Source of the DNA: Micromussa lordhowensis
Taxonomy: Eukaryota > Cnidaria > Anthozoa > Scleractinia > Lobophylliidae
DNA: 64,000 nucleotides
Assembly: GCA_964020085.1 (NCBI GenBank)
Contig: OZ026605.1
Span: forward strand, 114,701-178,700
Direction: 5' to 3'
The notes beneath the pieces were generated by a model. That model made no database searches. It was not told the DNA's origin and saw only the letters and a list, made by a program, of their open reading frames with translations. Of the stretch, positions 12,579-24,923 are shown piece by piece (positions within the stretch are counted from its first letter, which is position 1; every line of letters begins with the position of its first letter). Position numbers and translations under genes: made by a program.

Positions 12579-13544
12579 ATGATTGACATGGCGGCACTGA
12601 ACCGGTGCGGGAATGCTTCTTACACAGCGGACGATGGTTATACCTGCAACAAGGTGCAAGAAATGACTTTTTTGATTTCTTATGCACTTGTTGGCGTCGT
12701 AATGTTCTTCGGAAACTCCTTCGTCTGTTTGGTATTTCTAGCCTCCAAGAAACTTCGTCGCAACTTTATGAATATTTTCCTGTTGAGCCTGTCAGTTTCT
12801 GACATGATGATGGCGTTGCTGATCGTGCCATTTTACACCGTGCACTGTTTTCGAGACTGCTCGCATTTTCTAACCCCACATTGCTGGCTTTTGAGGAAAG
12901 CCAGGGACTTTGCTTTGACCGCCACGATGCTGAACACGTGCGCTATAACCTACGATCGCTACCTCGCCATACTGCGGCCGCTGCAGTATGGAGTGAAGAT
13001 GACCAGACTCAGAGTTGGAGCTATCTTAACAGTCGTCTGGCTGATCCCTCTTGTGGTAGCCGCCACACGGAATCTCTGGTACCATTCAGCGCAGGGCGAA
13101 GAAGGCCGGCATCTTACAGTCAAGTTGTACGATGTGGCCGTGGTGATCGTGCCGGTAATTCTGTTCCAGACTGTGATGTTGGCGGTGAATATTCAGATAA
13201 TCCGGAAAATTCATCAACATAAACAAGCCACAAGGAAGACTGACATTAAATCATGCCCAAGCGAACTAACACGAGATCTGAAGGAAATTTCCAGACTGAA
13301 AAAGGGTACCACATCTTGTGTTGTAGTCGTTCTAACATTTGTAATATCTTGGATGCCCAAAGCTGTGCATAATTTTAGCTACGTGGTCGATTCTCCAGAC
13401 CCTGTCATATCCAGTCCACTGTTCTTCCGAATCTGTTTTCTTTTCTTATTTATACAATCGTGTTTTAACCCTTTTATTTACACGGTTTATAGAGCTCAGT
13501 TTAGAAACACTGCTCGACTTGTTATCTCAAAGTGGTGTTGTTAA
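12579..13544 (+). CDS. class A GPCR, cluster subfamily member 1
   Basis: A 321-residue, intronless seven-helix receptor. I start at the ATG at 12579 because the frame upstream has no ATG. TM segments lie at about 31-55, 64-88, 102-126, 146-166, 184-208, 246-269 and 282-303. Class A marks are GN in TM1 (45-46), SVSD in TM2, DRY (126-128), W in TM4, SWMP in TM6 and NPFIY (297-301) in TM7. The subfamily signature is complete: Cys 23 before TM1, Cys 90 and 94 in loop 1, Cys 102 at TM3, R109-D110 in TM3, RNLW in loop 2 and no loop-2 cysteine. There is a glycosylation site at N12 (NAS). It should couple an unknown extracellular ligand to G proteins at the plasma membrane. The C-tail is very short and ends KWCC, a possible palmitoylation site. 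TM7 (SSPLFFRICFLFLF) is closest to the receptor at 24.9 kb. Confidence 0.9.
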   Translation: MIDMAALNRCGNASYTADDGYTCNKVQEMTFLISYALVGVVMFFGNSFVCLVFLASKKLRRNFMNIFLLSLSVSDMMMALLIVPFYTVHCFRDCSHFLTPHCWLLRKARDFALTATMLNTCAITYDRYLAILRPLQYGVKMTRLRVGAILTVVWLIPLVVAATRNLWYHSAQGEEGRHLTVKLYDVAVVIVPVILFQTVMLAVNIQIIRKIHQHKQATRKTDIKSCPSELTRDLKEISRLKKGTTSCVVVVLTFVISWMPKAVHNFSYVVDSPDPVISSPLFFRICFLFLFIQSCFNPFIYTVYRAQFRNTARLVISKWCC

Positions 13545-16500
13545 CTCAAAGTTGGATAACAATAACAATAAGAGGAAATAAGAACAGTTTCCGGGTTTTT
13601 CCAAAACTTTAAACATGCAAGACTTAGAATATGACTGTAATAAAGGTTGTCTATTTTATTCAAAGAGCGGTCAAGTTGGTCAGTACAGAACGAGACGGAA
13701 AATCAAAAGAGGCTCAGTTCTTGCCTCGAGTATAATTTTCCTATTTATTGTCCTCATAATTCGTGAAGTCTCTTTTGAAGAATATGTCTTTTACAGTTAA
13801 ATGAGAATTTGAACTGCCGGAGTGTTTTGACAGAAGTAGGTTGAAAGTTATCTTGCTTCGGCGCAAGTCAAACAGAATGCAAAATGACTGTTACCGTGTG
13901 TTATCACGAGCTGCGTGTTATCTCTCGTTCATCAGTCGGTTATTTAAGGTAAGACATAACAACAGATAATTATACATGGTCTAGTCAAAATCCTGTCAAA
14001 ACTGCATATTAATAACAACGCAATAGTCAATAAATATCCAAATGAAAACTGAAGCTTTTAATCAGTGATTATCCGAAATGTTGCGAGCTTCTTAGAATTA
14101 CCTTTATGATTTTTTAGATGTGTCAACCTGAAGGGGTTTTAACTGAATTTAATAAAATAAACTGTCCCCTCGTAGCGACATTTGTGATTTGGTTTGCAAA
14201 CTAGCTCCTCCCTGTTTTTCAAAAGCGAATAATTGATTTCTACTGCCCACACAGAAGCTCAAAGAAAAGCCGTAACTTTCACAAAAGCGTTCGCTTTGCA
14301 ATTCTGATCAGTTGTTATGGTCTGGTTCAGTTGCTTAGTACGACGTCAGGATTTATTTTTCGTAGCTCGCAGGTATATGTAAATTTCCTATGATATTTAA
14401 ATAAGTAAAATTAGCCTGTCAAGTTTCATAGTAATGTTTGGTGAATTTTCCCTATCATTACTCTGGAACTGAAAGTTAATAAAAGTCTAGCTAATTTATC
14501 TTAATTCGACCCATCGAGGTTGATTTTCAGTGGTCGCGAAACCAATTTTTGCGAGAGTTAGATTTTTCCTTGTCGAAGTGTTTGTTGACAAACTATTCGT
14601 TGACAAGATTTAATCTCACAAAACTGGTTTCCTTAGCTTTTTTTTTTCCATTTCATTTGATATAATCAGAAAACATATTTCCTTTCCTTCCGTTTTCACT
14701 GCCTAGGGCTAGACATCTTAAACTGAACTATACAAACACGAAAGCTTACTCTGGGAAATTATTCAAACTAGTATACCAAAGCAGTAAAGTTTACCTTGTG
14801 AACTGATATTTTAACGTCGTTAACACCTTAGCTAATTATAAAGCGACCCACTGTTCTCTAGAAAGTTCGAGCATCAGTTTTGATAGTCGCCATTTAATTT
14901 AATACCCAAAGGACGAGACGCATGTCGGGGAACCGTTCTCGGGGAGGGGGTGGGGGAGTGATAGAAGAAAGCATGTTCATTGTTCGAAACCTAGCTTCTG
15001 CATTTCGCTAATGTTCAGACGGCGCATGGTTACAGAAGTGAAATGTCATAGAGCGACATTCATAAGTGGAAAATTTAACTTTTCTATTGGAATCTGGCGC
15101 AATACAAAAACAGTTTTTTCATACAGAACCTTACAGCGGAACAAATAGCGAGTTCTTCGGGTATAAGTAATGGTAGTCAGTATTTTTGTAATGGAAAGAT
15201 TCATACAAAAACTAATGGTGCAAAATTTAACCTCGCGTGAGATAGAAGGGAAGAATTTGAATTTTGTCTCCTTGTTTTGTCTCATTCCAGTAAAAAAAAA
15301 CACTCTGGAATTTTTACTGTTTACTAATTTTGTGATAACGTCGCATGATCAATTTTACAAGACCCCAAAAAGACTGCCGCGTAGTCCCATTTTCTCGAAT
15401 ATTCAGACGAGTTAATTTTCTCATGAAAAAGCTTTTTTCGTACGAAACTTGACTTTCTAACCACATAAAACAAGTGAACAACACGCAGCAAAAATTCATA
15501 TGCTGATAACAATTTCTGGCGCGCAGCTCCGCGGAAGTAAATACTTTTCAATTTAGCCATAAAGTGTTATCCCAGAAATGCAAAGCAAACTCACTCGCAA
15601 CCTCTAGGGCCTTTGAACAGTCAAAGTTTAAAATCTTCTAGTATAAATAGTATAATCTTGTGATAAGCTGTACATGGTTATTGAAAAGGATGTATCAGTC
15701 ATGGATTGTTGTTCCTCATCATAATTGATGAGCAGACTCAACACGGCTACTTGAAAGCTGTTCGTGTTCAATATCTTTATACCTGCAGGGGCCATGTCAT
15801 ACAATCATGTTAAAATCTCTTACCTACGTAGATGTTAAAAGCCCGAAATATCAACAAGGCATACATGATGTTGCCTACATATCAGACTTGCTGAGTGAAT
15901 TCCATTCATAATAAATAAATACGGCATCCTAAACTGCAAAAGCCTCTCTTTTTACTGCGCTAAAATGTACTGACAGGGATAAAAAAAAATCAGGTTTCAT
16001 CAATGTGTCTTTTTACGAGAATGTAGAGGCAAAGAGTTGTATTCGATTTCATTGAATATATTAAAATTGCAAATGACAAGTTGCTAGGAATTAAAATTTG
16101 TGCTTGACACTGACTCTTGTTAGCGTTAGAAACAACTTTAATAAAATTTCAAAGACATTTCGACCAAACAACTTCCTTCATCGGTTCCTTAAAAAAGCCA
16201 ACTGTGTGACGGCTTTCTAACGGCTCGCAATTCTGCGCGTGCTACGCCAGCAAAAAACATAACGAACGACCGCTGCGCGTGATTACACGAGGGATTTGTA
16301 AACATCCGGGATGTCAATATGTTTGTTTCCCGCGTTGTTGTCTCTCTGCGAGTACCATTCCTCGAGAAAAAGTCTCTCGTGAAAATTACGAGCCTTCTCT
16401 ACCATTGTCGCATGGTATTTTCAGTTTAAGTTGCTAGGAGACCACTTAGTATTCAGACCGTGGCTACCTTAGCCACTGACTGATTTTCTACGCAAAGAAC

Positions 16501-17495
16501 CCAGAACCCAGGCGCCTAAAGTTGATTCACAATCTTTCGTTATTAATTATCATTGTGATCTTTTTTCTTCGTGTTCACTGGTTTAGATTTATATGCATTC
16601 ATGTGCGGTGCTTTGCTGAAAATATATTATTGTACACCATGTTACTATTCTTTTTCTAACATGAGCGCAAAATTATCAAAGTACGTCCTTTTAACTACGT
16701 CTGCGTCTGTTATTTAACAAAAATGTTCAAAACAAGATCGAATAATCAATTAATTATTGACTACGCATATCAGGCAAGTATTGTGATTTATCAACGTCAC
16801 ACACATCAATTATTTACCCCCCTTACGTCATCGAAGGATACTAATAGTTTGCTATTGGCGAATCACAACATTTGTTGGATCATTGCTTGTTATTGTTGAA
16901 TGCACACTTCATTCGTTATCGATTACACAGTGTTTAAAATAAAACATAACTGTTTGGCATTTGAAAACATAATTCTATATTTTCACCGAATATTTAATAA
17001 AGCTTGATTTAACGTCATCATACTCTAATTTGTCCAATAACAGTAAAGTTAAAAGTAAATTTAATTGGCTCATACCTTAAGCAAATTAACAGAAACATGA
17101 CTTAAATAAATATTGGTTTGCTTGGAGTGCTCATATAAATTGTTGTGATTTTTCGCGGAAGCTATGTTTAATTGAAATGCACTCTGAGAGTGCTGGGTTT
17201 TTCTGGTGTGTGTCTCAGCGCCTTATTATAATTATTATCTACAGTTAGAAATACGCTGATGCTCGAGGCAAAAAGAGAAACCAAGGTTTTTTGTTTTTCT
17301 TGTTAAAGTGATAATGCGATAATCTCTCAAGTAGGTGTTTCCACATTAAAGTAATTTTAAAAACCCTTAATCGTTCCTGGCTTTTAAGAAATAGAAGTAC
17401 ACTCATGGGGAGCGACATTATATTTCCTTCGTGGGAGTTTAACCGATAGTTCACTTTGAAGGAGTGAATGTTGTTTTGGCAGCAAATACTGGATA
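13545..17495. other. intergenic spacer, no gene seen
   Basis: About 4 kb of AT-rich DNA without a supported gene. A G-rich run lies at 14939-14958. The 16130-16190 stretch (TTTCAAAGACATTTCGACC and CTTCCTTCATCGG) resembles terminal pieces of Penelope-like repeats; that is a weak recollection. Confidence 0.5.
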
Positions 17496-18452
17496 CTACT
17501 TGCCGTGTTTAAGAAGTCGTCTGGCGGCTTGTCGAAAATCCGCCCTATAAAATGAGTATATGAATGGATTGACGCACGACTGCAGAAGGAGAAAAAACAT
17601 CGACAGCTTCACCAAAAGTGGGGTGACTAGATCCGCTCGACCAAACACGAAGGCGAAGTTGTAGACGGAACGAGGAATCCATGACAACACAAACACCAAG
17701 ACAACCGCAGCACACGCGATAGTTCCCCTTCTTTTCCTTGATGTTTCGGCACGCGTTTCCTCGCCAGAGATTTCTTGACTCACAGAGCTGAGTTCCCTCA
17801 AGGGTAACGTCTTTCTCTTCTGCGTTTGAATAGCACGAATGATCATTGCGTTGACAAGAGCCATGATCACTGCCGGAAACATTACAAGCAGGAAGACTAA
17901 AATAACGTTGTAAACTTTGTTGATAGCCTTGGCCTGTTCCTCTGGCATCGTGAGCCACCAGATGTTCCTCGCAGAGGCGATCAGTGCAGGTATAACCCAG
18001 ATTGCTATAACCATGCACGTCACTTTGTTTCTTGTCATTCTACTGCCGTACTGCAAAGGACACAGAACGGCCAAGTACCTGTCGTACGTGATAGCCAACA
18101 AACTGAAAAACGACGAACTGAAGACTAAGTCTTTGGTCTGCGCTAGAATCCAGCACGTGTCGGAAGAGAGGTATGGCTTACATCCCGCGCAAAATGACGT
18201 GTAACCTGGTACAACCATGACGGCCATTAGGATGTCACTTACGGCCAAACTAACAAGAAAGATATTCATGTACTGTTGTCGAAACTGCTTAGTGGAGAGA
18301 AAGATCACACAAGTGAACGCATTTCCTGTCAAAATGATCAATGCTAGAACTCCGTTTACAAACCAGAAGATTTGTTGTAATGTCTCGTCACAATCGGCGC
18401 GAATAGAGCTGTTACAATCCATGGGAGTGCTGTTCGATGTGAAATTCTCCAT
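17496..18452 (-). CDS. class A GPCR, cluster subfamily member 2
   Basis: A 318-residue intronless receptor starting at the ATG at 18452 (MENFTSNSTP, with N-glycosylation sites NFT, NST and NSS in the short N-terminus). It has seven helices. Marks are GN in TM1, SLAVSD in TM2, DRY at 124-126, SWIPR in TM6 and NPFIY followed by SFYRADFRQA (helix 8). Signature cysteines are C13 and C21 (pre-TM1), C88 and C91 (FCAGC, loop 1) and C100 (TM3). K107-D108 and RNIW are present, and loop 2 has no cysteine. Its TM6-TM7 loop, FGRADLVTP, is nearly the same as in the 30.3-kb receptor, placing these two in one branch. It faces member 1 tail to tail. The ligand is unknown. Confidence 0.92.
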   Translation of the reverse strand: MENFTSNSTPMDCNSSIRADCDETLQQIFWFVNGVLALIILTGNAFTCVIFLSTKQFRQQYMNIFLVSLAVSDILMAVMVVPGYTSFCAGCKPYLSSDTCWILAQTKDLVFSSSFFSLLAITYDRYLAVLCPLQYGSRMTRNKVTCMVIAIWVIPALIASARNIWWLTMPEEQAKAINKVYNVILVFLLVMFPAVIMALVNAMIIRAIQTQKRKTLPLRELSSVSQEISGEETRAETSRKRRGTIACAAVVLVFVLSWIPRSVYNFAFVFGRADLVTPLLVKLSMFFLLLQSCVNPFIYSFYRADFRQAARRLLKHGK

Positions 18453-21400
18453 AGGTTTCTCTTGTTGAAGTGAGACTAGCGTTGCCGATGATCTAGTGGA
18501 ATAAAATAATGGTTTAGGCTTCTCTTATATTTTTCGTGTGCAATTACCAGGTGTATAGGCCTTGACGTTAATGGATTTTCTCATTAGCCAATGCCTGTCA
18601 ATATACATACGGATGTGGATAATTTCTCAGTATTCAGATTCGTAATGAGATATCAACATCACTCGAGGGGAACTAGCAATCATTTGCTATTATCTCACCT
18701 ACTCAGCTCCATAATAAACCATGTTATTTTTCTTATCTTTGTATTACGTTAGACAAGATGGCATTGTTTATTCCTTTCTTGCTATTGTCCTAAACTGAAT
18801 TTTTAATCGTGGTTGTTAGGAAATACAAAGATTTGCTTCCATCCGTGGGAAGCTGTTTGGCTTTAAGGCACGCAATACAAAACAGTATTAAAATTCTTCA
18901 AGGAAAGTACCCAAGCATGAAGCAATTTAAGAGTTTGTGGGTTTTTTTATTAACCAGAAGAAACCGCACAGAGAGACTGAATGAAAAGCTACGTCAACTA
19001 AGATTTCGTTTTGTTGTATTTAATTTTAGTTTTAGAGACGTCATGGTGAGGTAATTTATCTGTTTTCAGTCACCAGTTTTTGACTCAGCAATTCAATAAT
19101 TGAAATTTATTTTCAACTTATAGTTAAACGAAGGAAAGCGTGTTTTGTTAACACAGGTAAAACCAAAGAAAATAGTTTAAAACTGATTTATAGACAGGGG
19201 AATTGGCCTCGTGTATTGTTGTGTTGCAACAAATGGCGATATTAAAAAAACAGAGTTTCGTACTCTCCATTTTCCTGCAATAAAATATCGAAGTCAATTT
19301 CTTATCTGTCCTGAGCGTCAAGTATATGTACTAAACCTCCTGTAATGAGACATATTCATGACATGAAACCAAATCAGTAAATGTGAAACAATATATCATG
19401 AAAAACTAAAGCAAGTGGATAATTTCCTAGCTAAGTTGCCCCTTGATGTTGCGAATTTTGAAATATGGTTAATTATTTGATTTTTCTCAGCGGTATTGTG
19501 TAAAACTGCTCAATGGGCAAGTTACTTCGCTTATTTTACTCAGAGAAAACATCGTAGTCAGGTATAAAACTGTCCTTCATTCTCGGCTTGTCTATTTACG
19601 ACAGATATCTGCTTGCTTATTTGTTTCAGTTAATAACTTATTTAGTGGGCGACATCGATTTACACGTTTTTAGAACATAGTGTTTTCCATAAATATTGGC
19701 CAATACTGTGCCACAAAATTAAACTTGCTATGCTATGATGTCCAACGCAAGAGAGATTTCTTGTCTTTTCGATTATTTTGGACGTAAAAACAAAGATCAT
19801 AATGACAGGTTGAATAGTCACAATTGTGTAGTGCGGACACCGCCTTCCGCCAGATCGGTATAAGTATTTACTCACAGGAAAAAAGGCTAATATTGGAATT
19901 CATGAACATCAGATCTTTTAAGCTCTTTACTTTTAACTTTGGGCCGAATATATTTGCTTACACAGGAAATCCCTGTAGTGCTTGTTGCCATTTTCGGAAT
20001 TCAAGTTTACTGACTAAATTCGCCGGTTGCTTAGGACGAACCCAGGTCTGAGAGAAAAAGATCTGTTAAAACGTCCTTTTTCCTGACGATAACAAGGCAC
20101 AATTGCTAAAGAATGGCGAGCAAGACCAATTTAATAGATTGTGGTCAGGAAAAGGTAGCAAACAGGATGTCATTAATTGGACGTGATGTCGGTAACGCTT
20201 TGATTTGAATCAATCGAGGAGGCGTAACTTGGAAACAGAAGTTATTGCGTGGGCTGCAGTGTTGTAAATTTAATTTGCCTACTGATTTAAATTAAAATAT
20301 CGCGTTTTCAAAGAAATGTTTTTGAATTCTGTCACGACCTTGCATAACATACAAAAAGGTAGAAATTGTACTAGAAATTTGACGGCTCGTTCAATAATCC
20401 TGAGATTCAGTTTTGGCGAAAAGGGAGTTTGGCGCAAAGGTGTAGATAATTATTATGCAAACTTAATATTGAAATAAAGTAATGAATCAAGGATTTTCTT
20501 TAGAAATAAACACAGTTATTTTTGTTTTGATTCACGCTAAAACTGGAAGTGCGAATTCTGTATTATTTAAAGACAACTGCTTCTGTTTTCATTAAATAAA
20601 ATTCTGTCTGTGGCAAAAGTAGAATGACGTAATTCATTCGCTCTTTTTATAAAAGTCAACATTGTATCCATGAATATATATAGACCAACATGAAACTCTG
20701 CTTGGATAAAGAAATGAAAAAGGCTTTATTATATTTCTTTATATTAATTTCTATGGTAGCAGGTGAAAAAGGAGCTTTTACTGAGATTGTATTTTACCGT
20801 ATAGATGTAAAATACAATACGGTAGTGTGTGATAGTGGGTGAAACTATTGTCGCCCATTTTATTTCATAGCAAAATCATTTCAGTTATTTCATTTTGATC
20901 AATCTTAGGGCAAATGTAGCACTGATTTTGGTGGATCTTGAGGTCAACGTGCTGAAAGCTCTAGGGTTACAGTGCTTTTAACCACGACTGAAAGGCGTTT
21001 TATAACTCTTACGATAATTTCAGCAATAACGAGTTCTTGACAGAAGCACGTATGCCTTATTTTATTGTTATATATTGTTACTGTTTCTATTTCTGTGCTG
21101 TTAATAGTTTAGTTCTGCCATACACCCGACTAAGGCTATTAGCCGGTTAGTTCCAATGAAAAGTTAGTAAAAGCTGGTTCATCACTGTCACGTGATGATG
21201 TTATCAGCAATACAGTAGCATGTTTGACCAATACTATGACGCGTAAACACATCCTAAACGCCATTTAAACGGCCAATCACGGTTTACGTTTGGCAAATAT
21301 TACGTTAGGTTGTGATTTTTATTACTTAAAAATTTTCGGAACAAATACTTCAAAAATAACCGGTTTGTTCCACCTTCAATAAGCGAAGCAATAGTTATAA

Positions 21401-21468
21401 ATCTGGTGAAAAGGTACAATCGACCACCATCCATATCTTCTGCCCATTAGTTTAATAAGATATTTAAA
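18453..21468. other. intergenic spacer between divergent receptor genes
   Basis: About 3 kb between two head-to-head receptor genes; no gene seen. It must hold the upstream regions of both. A TATAAG-like motif lies near 18525 (minus strand) and TATAAAT lies at 21396-21402. A 12-bp-arm palindrome (ATTGTATTTTAC and its complement) is at 20787-20819. Confidence 0.5.
21396..21402 (+). promoter_or_regulatory. possible TATA box of the 21.5-kb receptor gene
   Basis: TATAAAT lies about 67 bp before the ATG at 21469, a reasonable spacing for a core promoter with a short 5' leader. In AT-rich DNA such a match is frequent by chance, so this is weak. Confidence 0.25.
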
Positions 21469-22524
21469 ATGGAAGATATGAGGCCCAATGCCACCAAAGT
21501 GGCAAACCTCGTTGACTTTGGCGAAGCCGATGATGAAAATACAAAGACAGATGGTTTTTGTATCAGAACAATTGAACTCGCTTTCTGTGTCTTGTATTCT
21601 TTAATAGGGACCACGATTTTCATTGGAAATAGCTTCACCTGTGCAATTTTTCTGACATCGAAACGTCTTCGAAAGAGCTTCATGAACGCTTTTCTTGTGA
21701 GCCTCGCGTTCTGGGACGTGCTGATGGCGATCTTTGTTGTTCCATTTTACGCTGTATTCTGTAGCCGAGGTTGTGAGTATTCCCTCGCTCAGTATTGCTG
21801 GCTGTTTAGAAAAGCAAAAGACTGTGTCCTTATGGCGACTACTTTTAACATCTGTGCCATCACATATGATCGATATTTAGCAGTTGTTCGACCGCTTCAT
21901 TATGGCGCGAAAATGACCAAGCGGCGTGTAACCGCTATTTTGGCGGGAGTTTGGACGCTGCCCGCTGTGGTGGCCGGAATTAGAAACGCCTGGAACCACA
22001 CCAAGGAAAGCGAAGATCTGCGTTACGCTAACAAACTATATGACACTGTTATCGTTGTGGTTTTTGTCATCTTTGCAATTTTTGGGCTGTTAGTTGTAAA
22101 CGTAAAAATTATGAGAGCTATTAAGAAGCACAACGAAAGAGAACTCACTGAACAAAGTAGAAGAACGGCTTGGAAAACCACGATGGAGAAAACCAAGCGA
22201 AGAAAGGGAACAAGAGCCTGTATCATATTGGTTTTTGTATTTATAATATGCTGGCTTCCGAGGATTGTGTACAACGCGAGTTATATCATCAAACCTCCAG
22301 GACTAGCAAGCTCTTTGTTTTTCAGGCTTGCTTTCTTTTGTCTCTTTCTGCAGTCTTCTGCAAATCCCTTTATTTACTCGTTCTACAGGTCTGAGTTTAG
22401 GAGAGCGGCCATGAAGCTTGTAAGATGGCGAGCAGGAAGTAGACTGGTTTACCCTTTTGCGGAGTCAAAACCACATAGTAAATCAAAAGAAACACACGAT
22501 CTCGCTCAATCAACCGAGTTATGA
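21469..22524 (+). CDS. class A GPCR, cluster subfamily member 3
   Basis: A 351-residue intronless receptor with an ATG start at 21469. The N-terminus is acidic (FGEADDENTKTD) with one glycosylation site (NAT). Marks are GN in TM1, a TM2 core of AFWD, DRY at 134-136, CWLPR in TM6 and NPFIY followed by SFYRSEFRRA. Signature residues are C31, C98, C102 (FCSRGC) and C110, K117-D118 and RNAW in loop 2, with no loop-2 cysteine. TM5 lacks the usual proline. The intracellular loop 3 is very basic. The C-tail (about 40 residues) is Ser/Lys-rich. Its nearest relative in the window is the receptor at 24.9 kb, which shares RGCEYSL and KPPGLAS/HPPGLAS and lies convergent to it, indicating a recent inverted duplication. 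Ligand unknown. Confidence 0.92.
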   Translation: MEDMRPNATKVANLVDFGEADDENTKTDGFCIRTIELAFCVLYSLIGTTIFIGNSFTCAIFLTSKRLRKSFMNAFLVSLAFWDVLMAIFVVPFYAVFCSRGCEYSLAQYCWLFRKAKDCVLMATTFNICAITYDRYLAVVRPLHYGAKMTKRRVTAILAGVWTLPAVVAGIRNAWNHTKESEDLRYANKLYDTVIVVVFVIFAIFGLLVVNVKIMRAIKKHNERELTEQSRRTAWKTTMEKTKRRKGTRACIILVFVFIICWLPRIVYNASYIIKPPGLASSLFFRLAFFCLFLQSSANPFIYSFYRSEFRRAAMKLVRWRAGSRLVYPFAESKPHSKSKETHDLAQSTEL

Positions 22525-24923
22525 AAAAAATGTGATGTTGAATTCATTGATAGATAGAAGTTCTAAAAGCATACACTTTGCCTAGAGAGTTTTTTCCAGA
22601 AAAAAACGAATGTTACGTAGATTTGCAATGTAAATCAAAGCTAGAGTTCCAATTATATAAGATCTTGCTTTGTAAATTAAATGTGACAAGTATTTATTGA
22701 ACGTGAATGAAAATATAGAAGGGCCGCAGCAAGGATGAATCATGGTAAAATCTAAAAACGTTCTGCGGCGAAAAATATATAAAAGGCACAAGCTTTCGAC
22801 TGTGTCCTATCGGGCAATAACTCTTATCCTTTCTCTGCAGGACAATAGAGCATTCTTTTTAACAAAAATTCTTAAGTTTAATTCCATAATTATATTCTAT
22901 CGTATTTTAGTCTATTGTATTTTATCACACCCGCATATTATATTTTAGAATTTTTAGTGCCTTTTTGCTCTTTGAAGACTGTACATCCTGTAGTTAAAGA
23001 CAGTGGAAAGCTAAGTTTTTTATATTCTTTTAGCCGGAGAACGTTTTTAGATTTTACGATTTGTTGAAATATTGACGGCGATAACAAAGTAGCTTCTTAT
23101 GTCGTTTTAACTCCTAACCAAAGGGTTCAAGCTCGACAGGGCACCGCTAGGTTTAATCTAATTGATGGATGGGAGGTTAACAGTCAACCATCAAAATTTC
23201 TTTCAATAGCACTGTCAATTCTCTTGAATGTTTTTTGTCTCATTTAATGTTTTTAACTTAATGTGTTTCTTAGTCAAGCTTCCTTGTGAGCAGAAAATGG
23301 CAAAAATAACTCTGTGTCGTACAGAGAAACGAATGTAGATTTTTAATGTAAACGTTTTGTCGCACAGTGTACATTTAAAATTGCAAGATGTGGCAAATAT
23401 TTGTCGAAATGACGGCAATGTATCAATGCATGTACACATATTCGTTATAAAATAGGAAAATGATCTTCAGTAAATAGATGATGTTGTTTTTTCAACTTAA
23501 TTTTTGGCAAATGAAAATACTCTCCTACTAGGGGATTTTTAATGGAGCTAAGCGTCAACTTGGAGACAGGGCTACCATGGGTTCCTTTTAATAAAAAGAT
23601 GAAATTTCAAAAAAATCAAGTACAAAAAATACCTTTTTGGTAGAGTGCGCGCGACTGTTTTCTTTCTGAATCAGCTCCAAGTTTTCAAAGCAACGTATCC
23701 CATCTTAGACAAATTCCTATGTGGAGTGGAATAAACCAAATGACTGACTTCGGTGTTACAAAGCCAATCTTTCCCTGAAAACTTGGCAGTAACGTCTGGT
23801 TTCTCAACAACGCTGGTTTACTTTTCCGAGGCCCACTCAGTCCAGTTGTATTGAATCGCGCGATATGATTGGTTGCTCGGGCACTCCACTTTGTTTTTGC
23901 ATCCAGACCGCGCACACTTACTGGCCACTTGACAATCTTTTTCTCTTCTTCAACCAAAATAACAAGATCAATGTCGGCCTTATGACTTATCCTGAAACGT
24001 AGTCAATTATAACTGTTTTATGCTGACCGCATTACCAGTATTTAATGGCTTTTGCTTGTTTTGGTTGACATTTATTCGTCCGAGAAATTGATATCGGTTT
24101 GAAGTTTTCCGGAGAGGAGCATATGAAAAGCAATTGATCAAATCAAGTTGTGTGAGGCGGCAAAGTTGTGTCAAAGATTACGATACAAAATGTTTTCAAA
24201 TTTTCATTTTCGAGTTCACCCAGTTATTTAATCTCGCACACTACGGTGATCTTCTTACGGGTGTATTTGTTGAAATTAGAACTAAGTTTCAGGTCAGTTT
24301 CACCTGCCAGCTGTCTTTTCGAATGATTATGGAAATGACGTCTTCACTTTACTTCGGGTATTAAATCGAACAAAGATATCTGTCAGAATATAAATTTAAA
24401 AGAATAGTACTTCCTCTTTTTGAACGGCAAAACGTTTTCAGAAAAGTAGTACCTGTTTTCTCGATGTAATTCTTCTGAGTCCTGTATGTAAAATAGCTGT
24501 AACTGACTGAATTAGTCACAATCAGCGTTGAACTTAAAAAACGTTTAGCGAAAAAGAAGGACTGTTTTTTTTCCAGGGCAGTTGGATTGTTTTTATTTTA
24601 AACTTCAACATTATGGTTGGGTGTGTTAGCTGATTTTGTGATTGTTTTAAATCAAACTTGTGTAACATTAAAGCTTATATAAAATATGTCTCATAACTTG
24701 CTTTCCCCTCTTAAAGAAAAGGTTGATGAAAACATCCTGATTGCCTATGTGTATGTTTCAGCTAAGCGTGGCTCGCTCAGTGCTCCGTTGTTTATCTCCA
24801 TAAACTGTTAAGGAAGCGATAAATGTACTATTTTTAGTATTTATTATTGCACATTTATTTTCATTCTTTTTTGTTACATAATAGCAATGGAGTTTGATCA
24901 CGTACAAGGCTTTTATTATTTTC
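22525..24923. other. spacer between convergent receptor paralogues
   Basis: About 2.4 kb between two 3' ends. No supported gene. An open frame of 90 codons on the minus strand at 23685-23957 has no recognisable motif. A minus-strand AATAAA at 24912-24917, just past the stop of the next gene, may be its poly(A) signal. Confidence 0.5.

Noticed and set aside
17545..18018. 157-codon frame inside the 17.5-kb receptor in another frame
   Set aside because: A shadow of the true receptor frame; the translation is Cys/Ser/Arg noise.
23685..23957. 90-codon frame, minus strand, between the convergent receptors
   Set aside because: No recognisable motif, and nothing suggests a transcript of its own.
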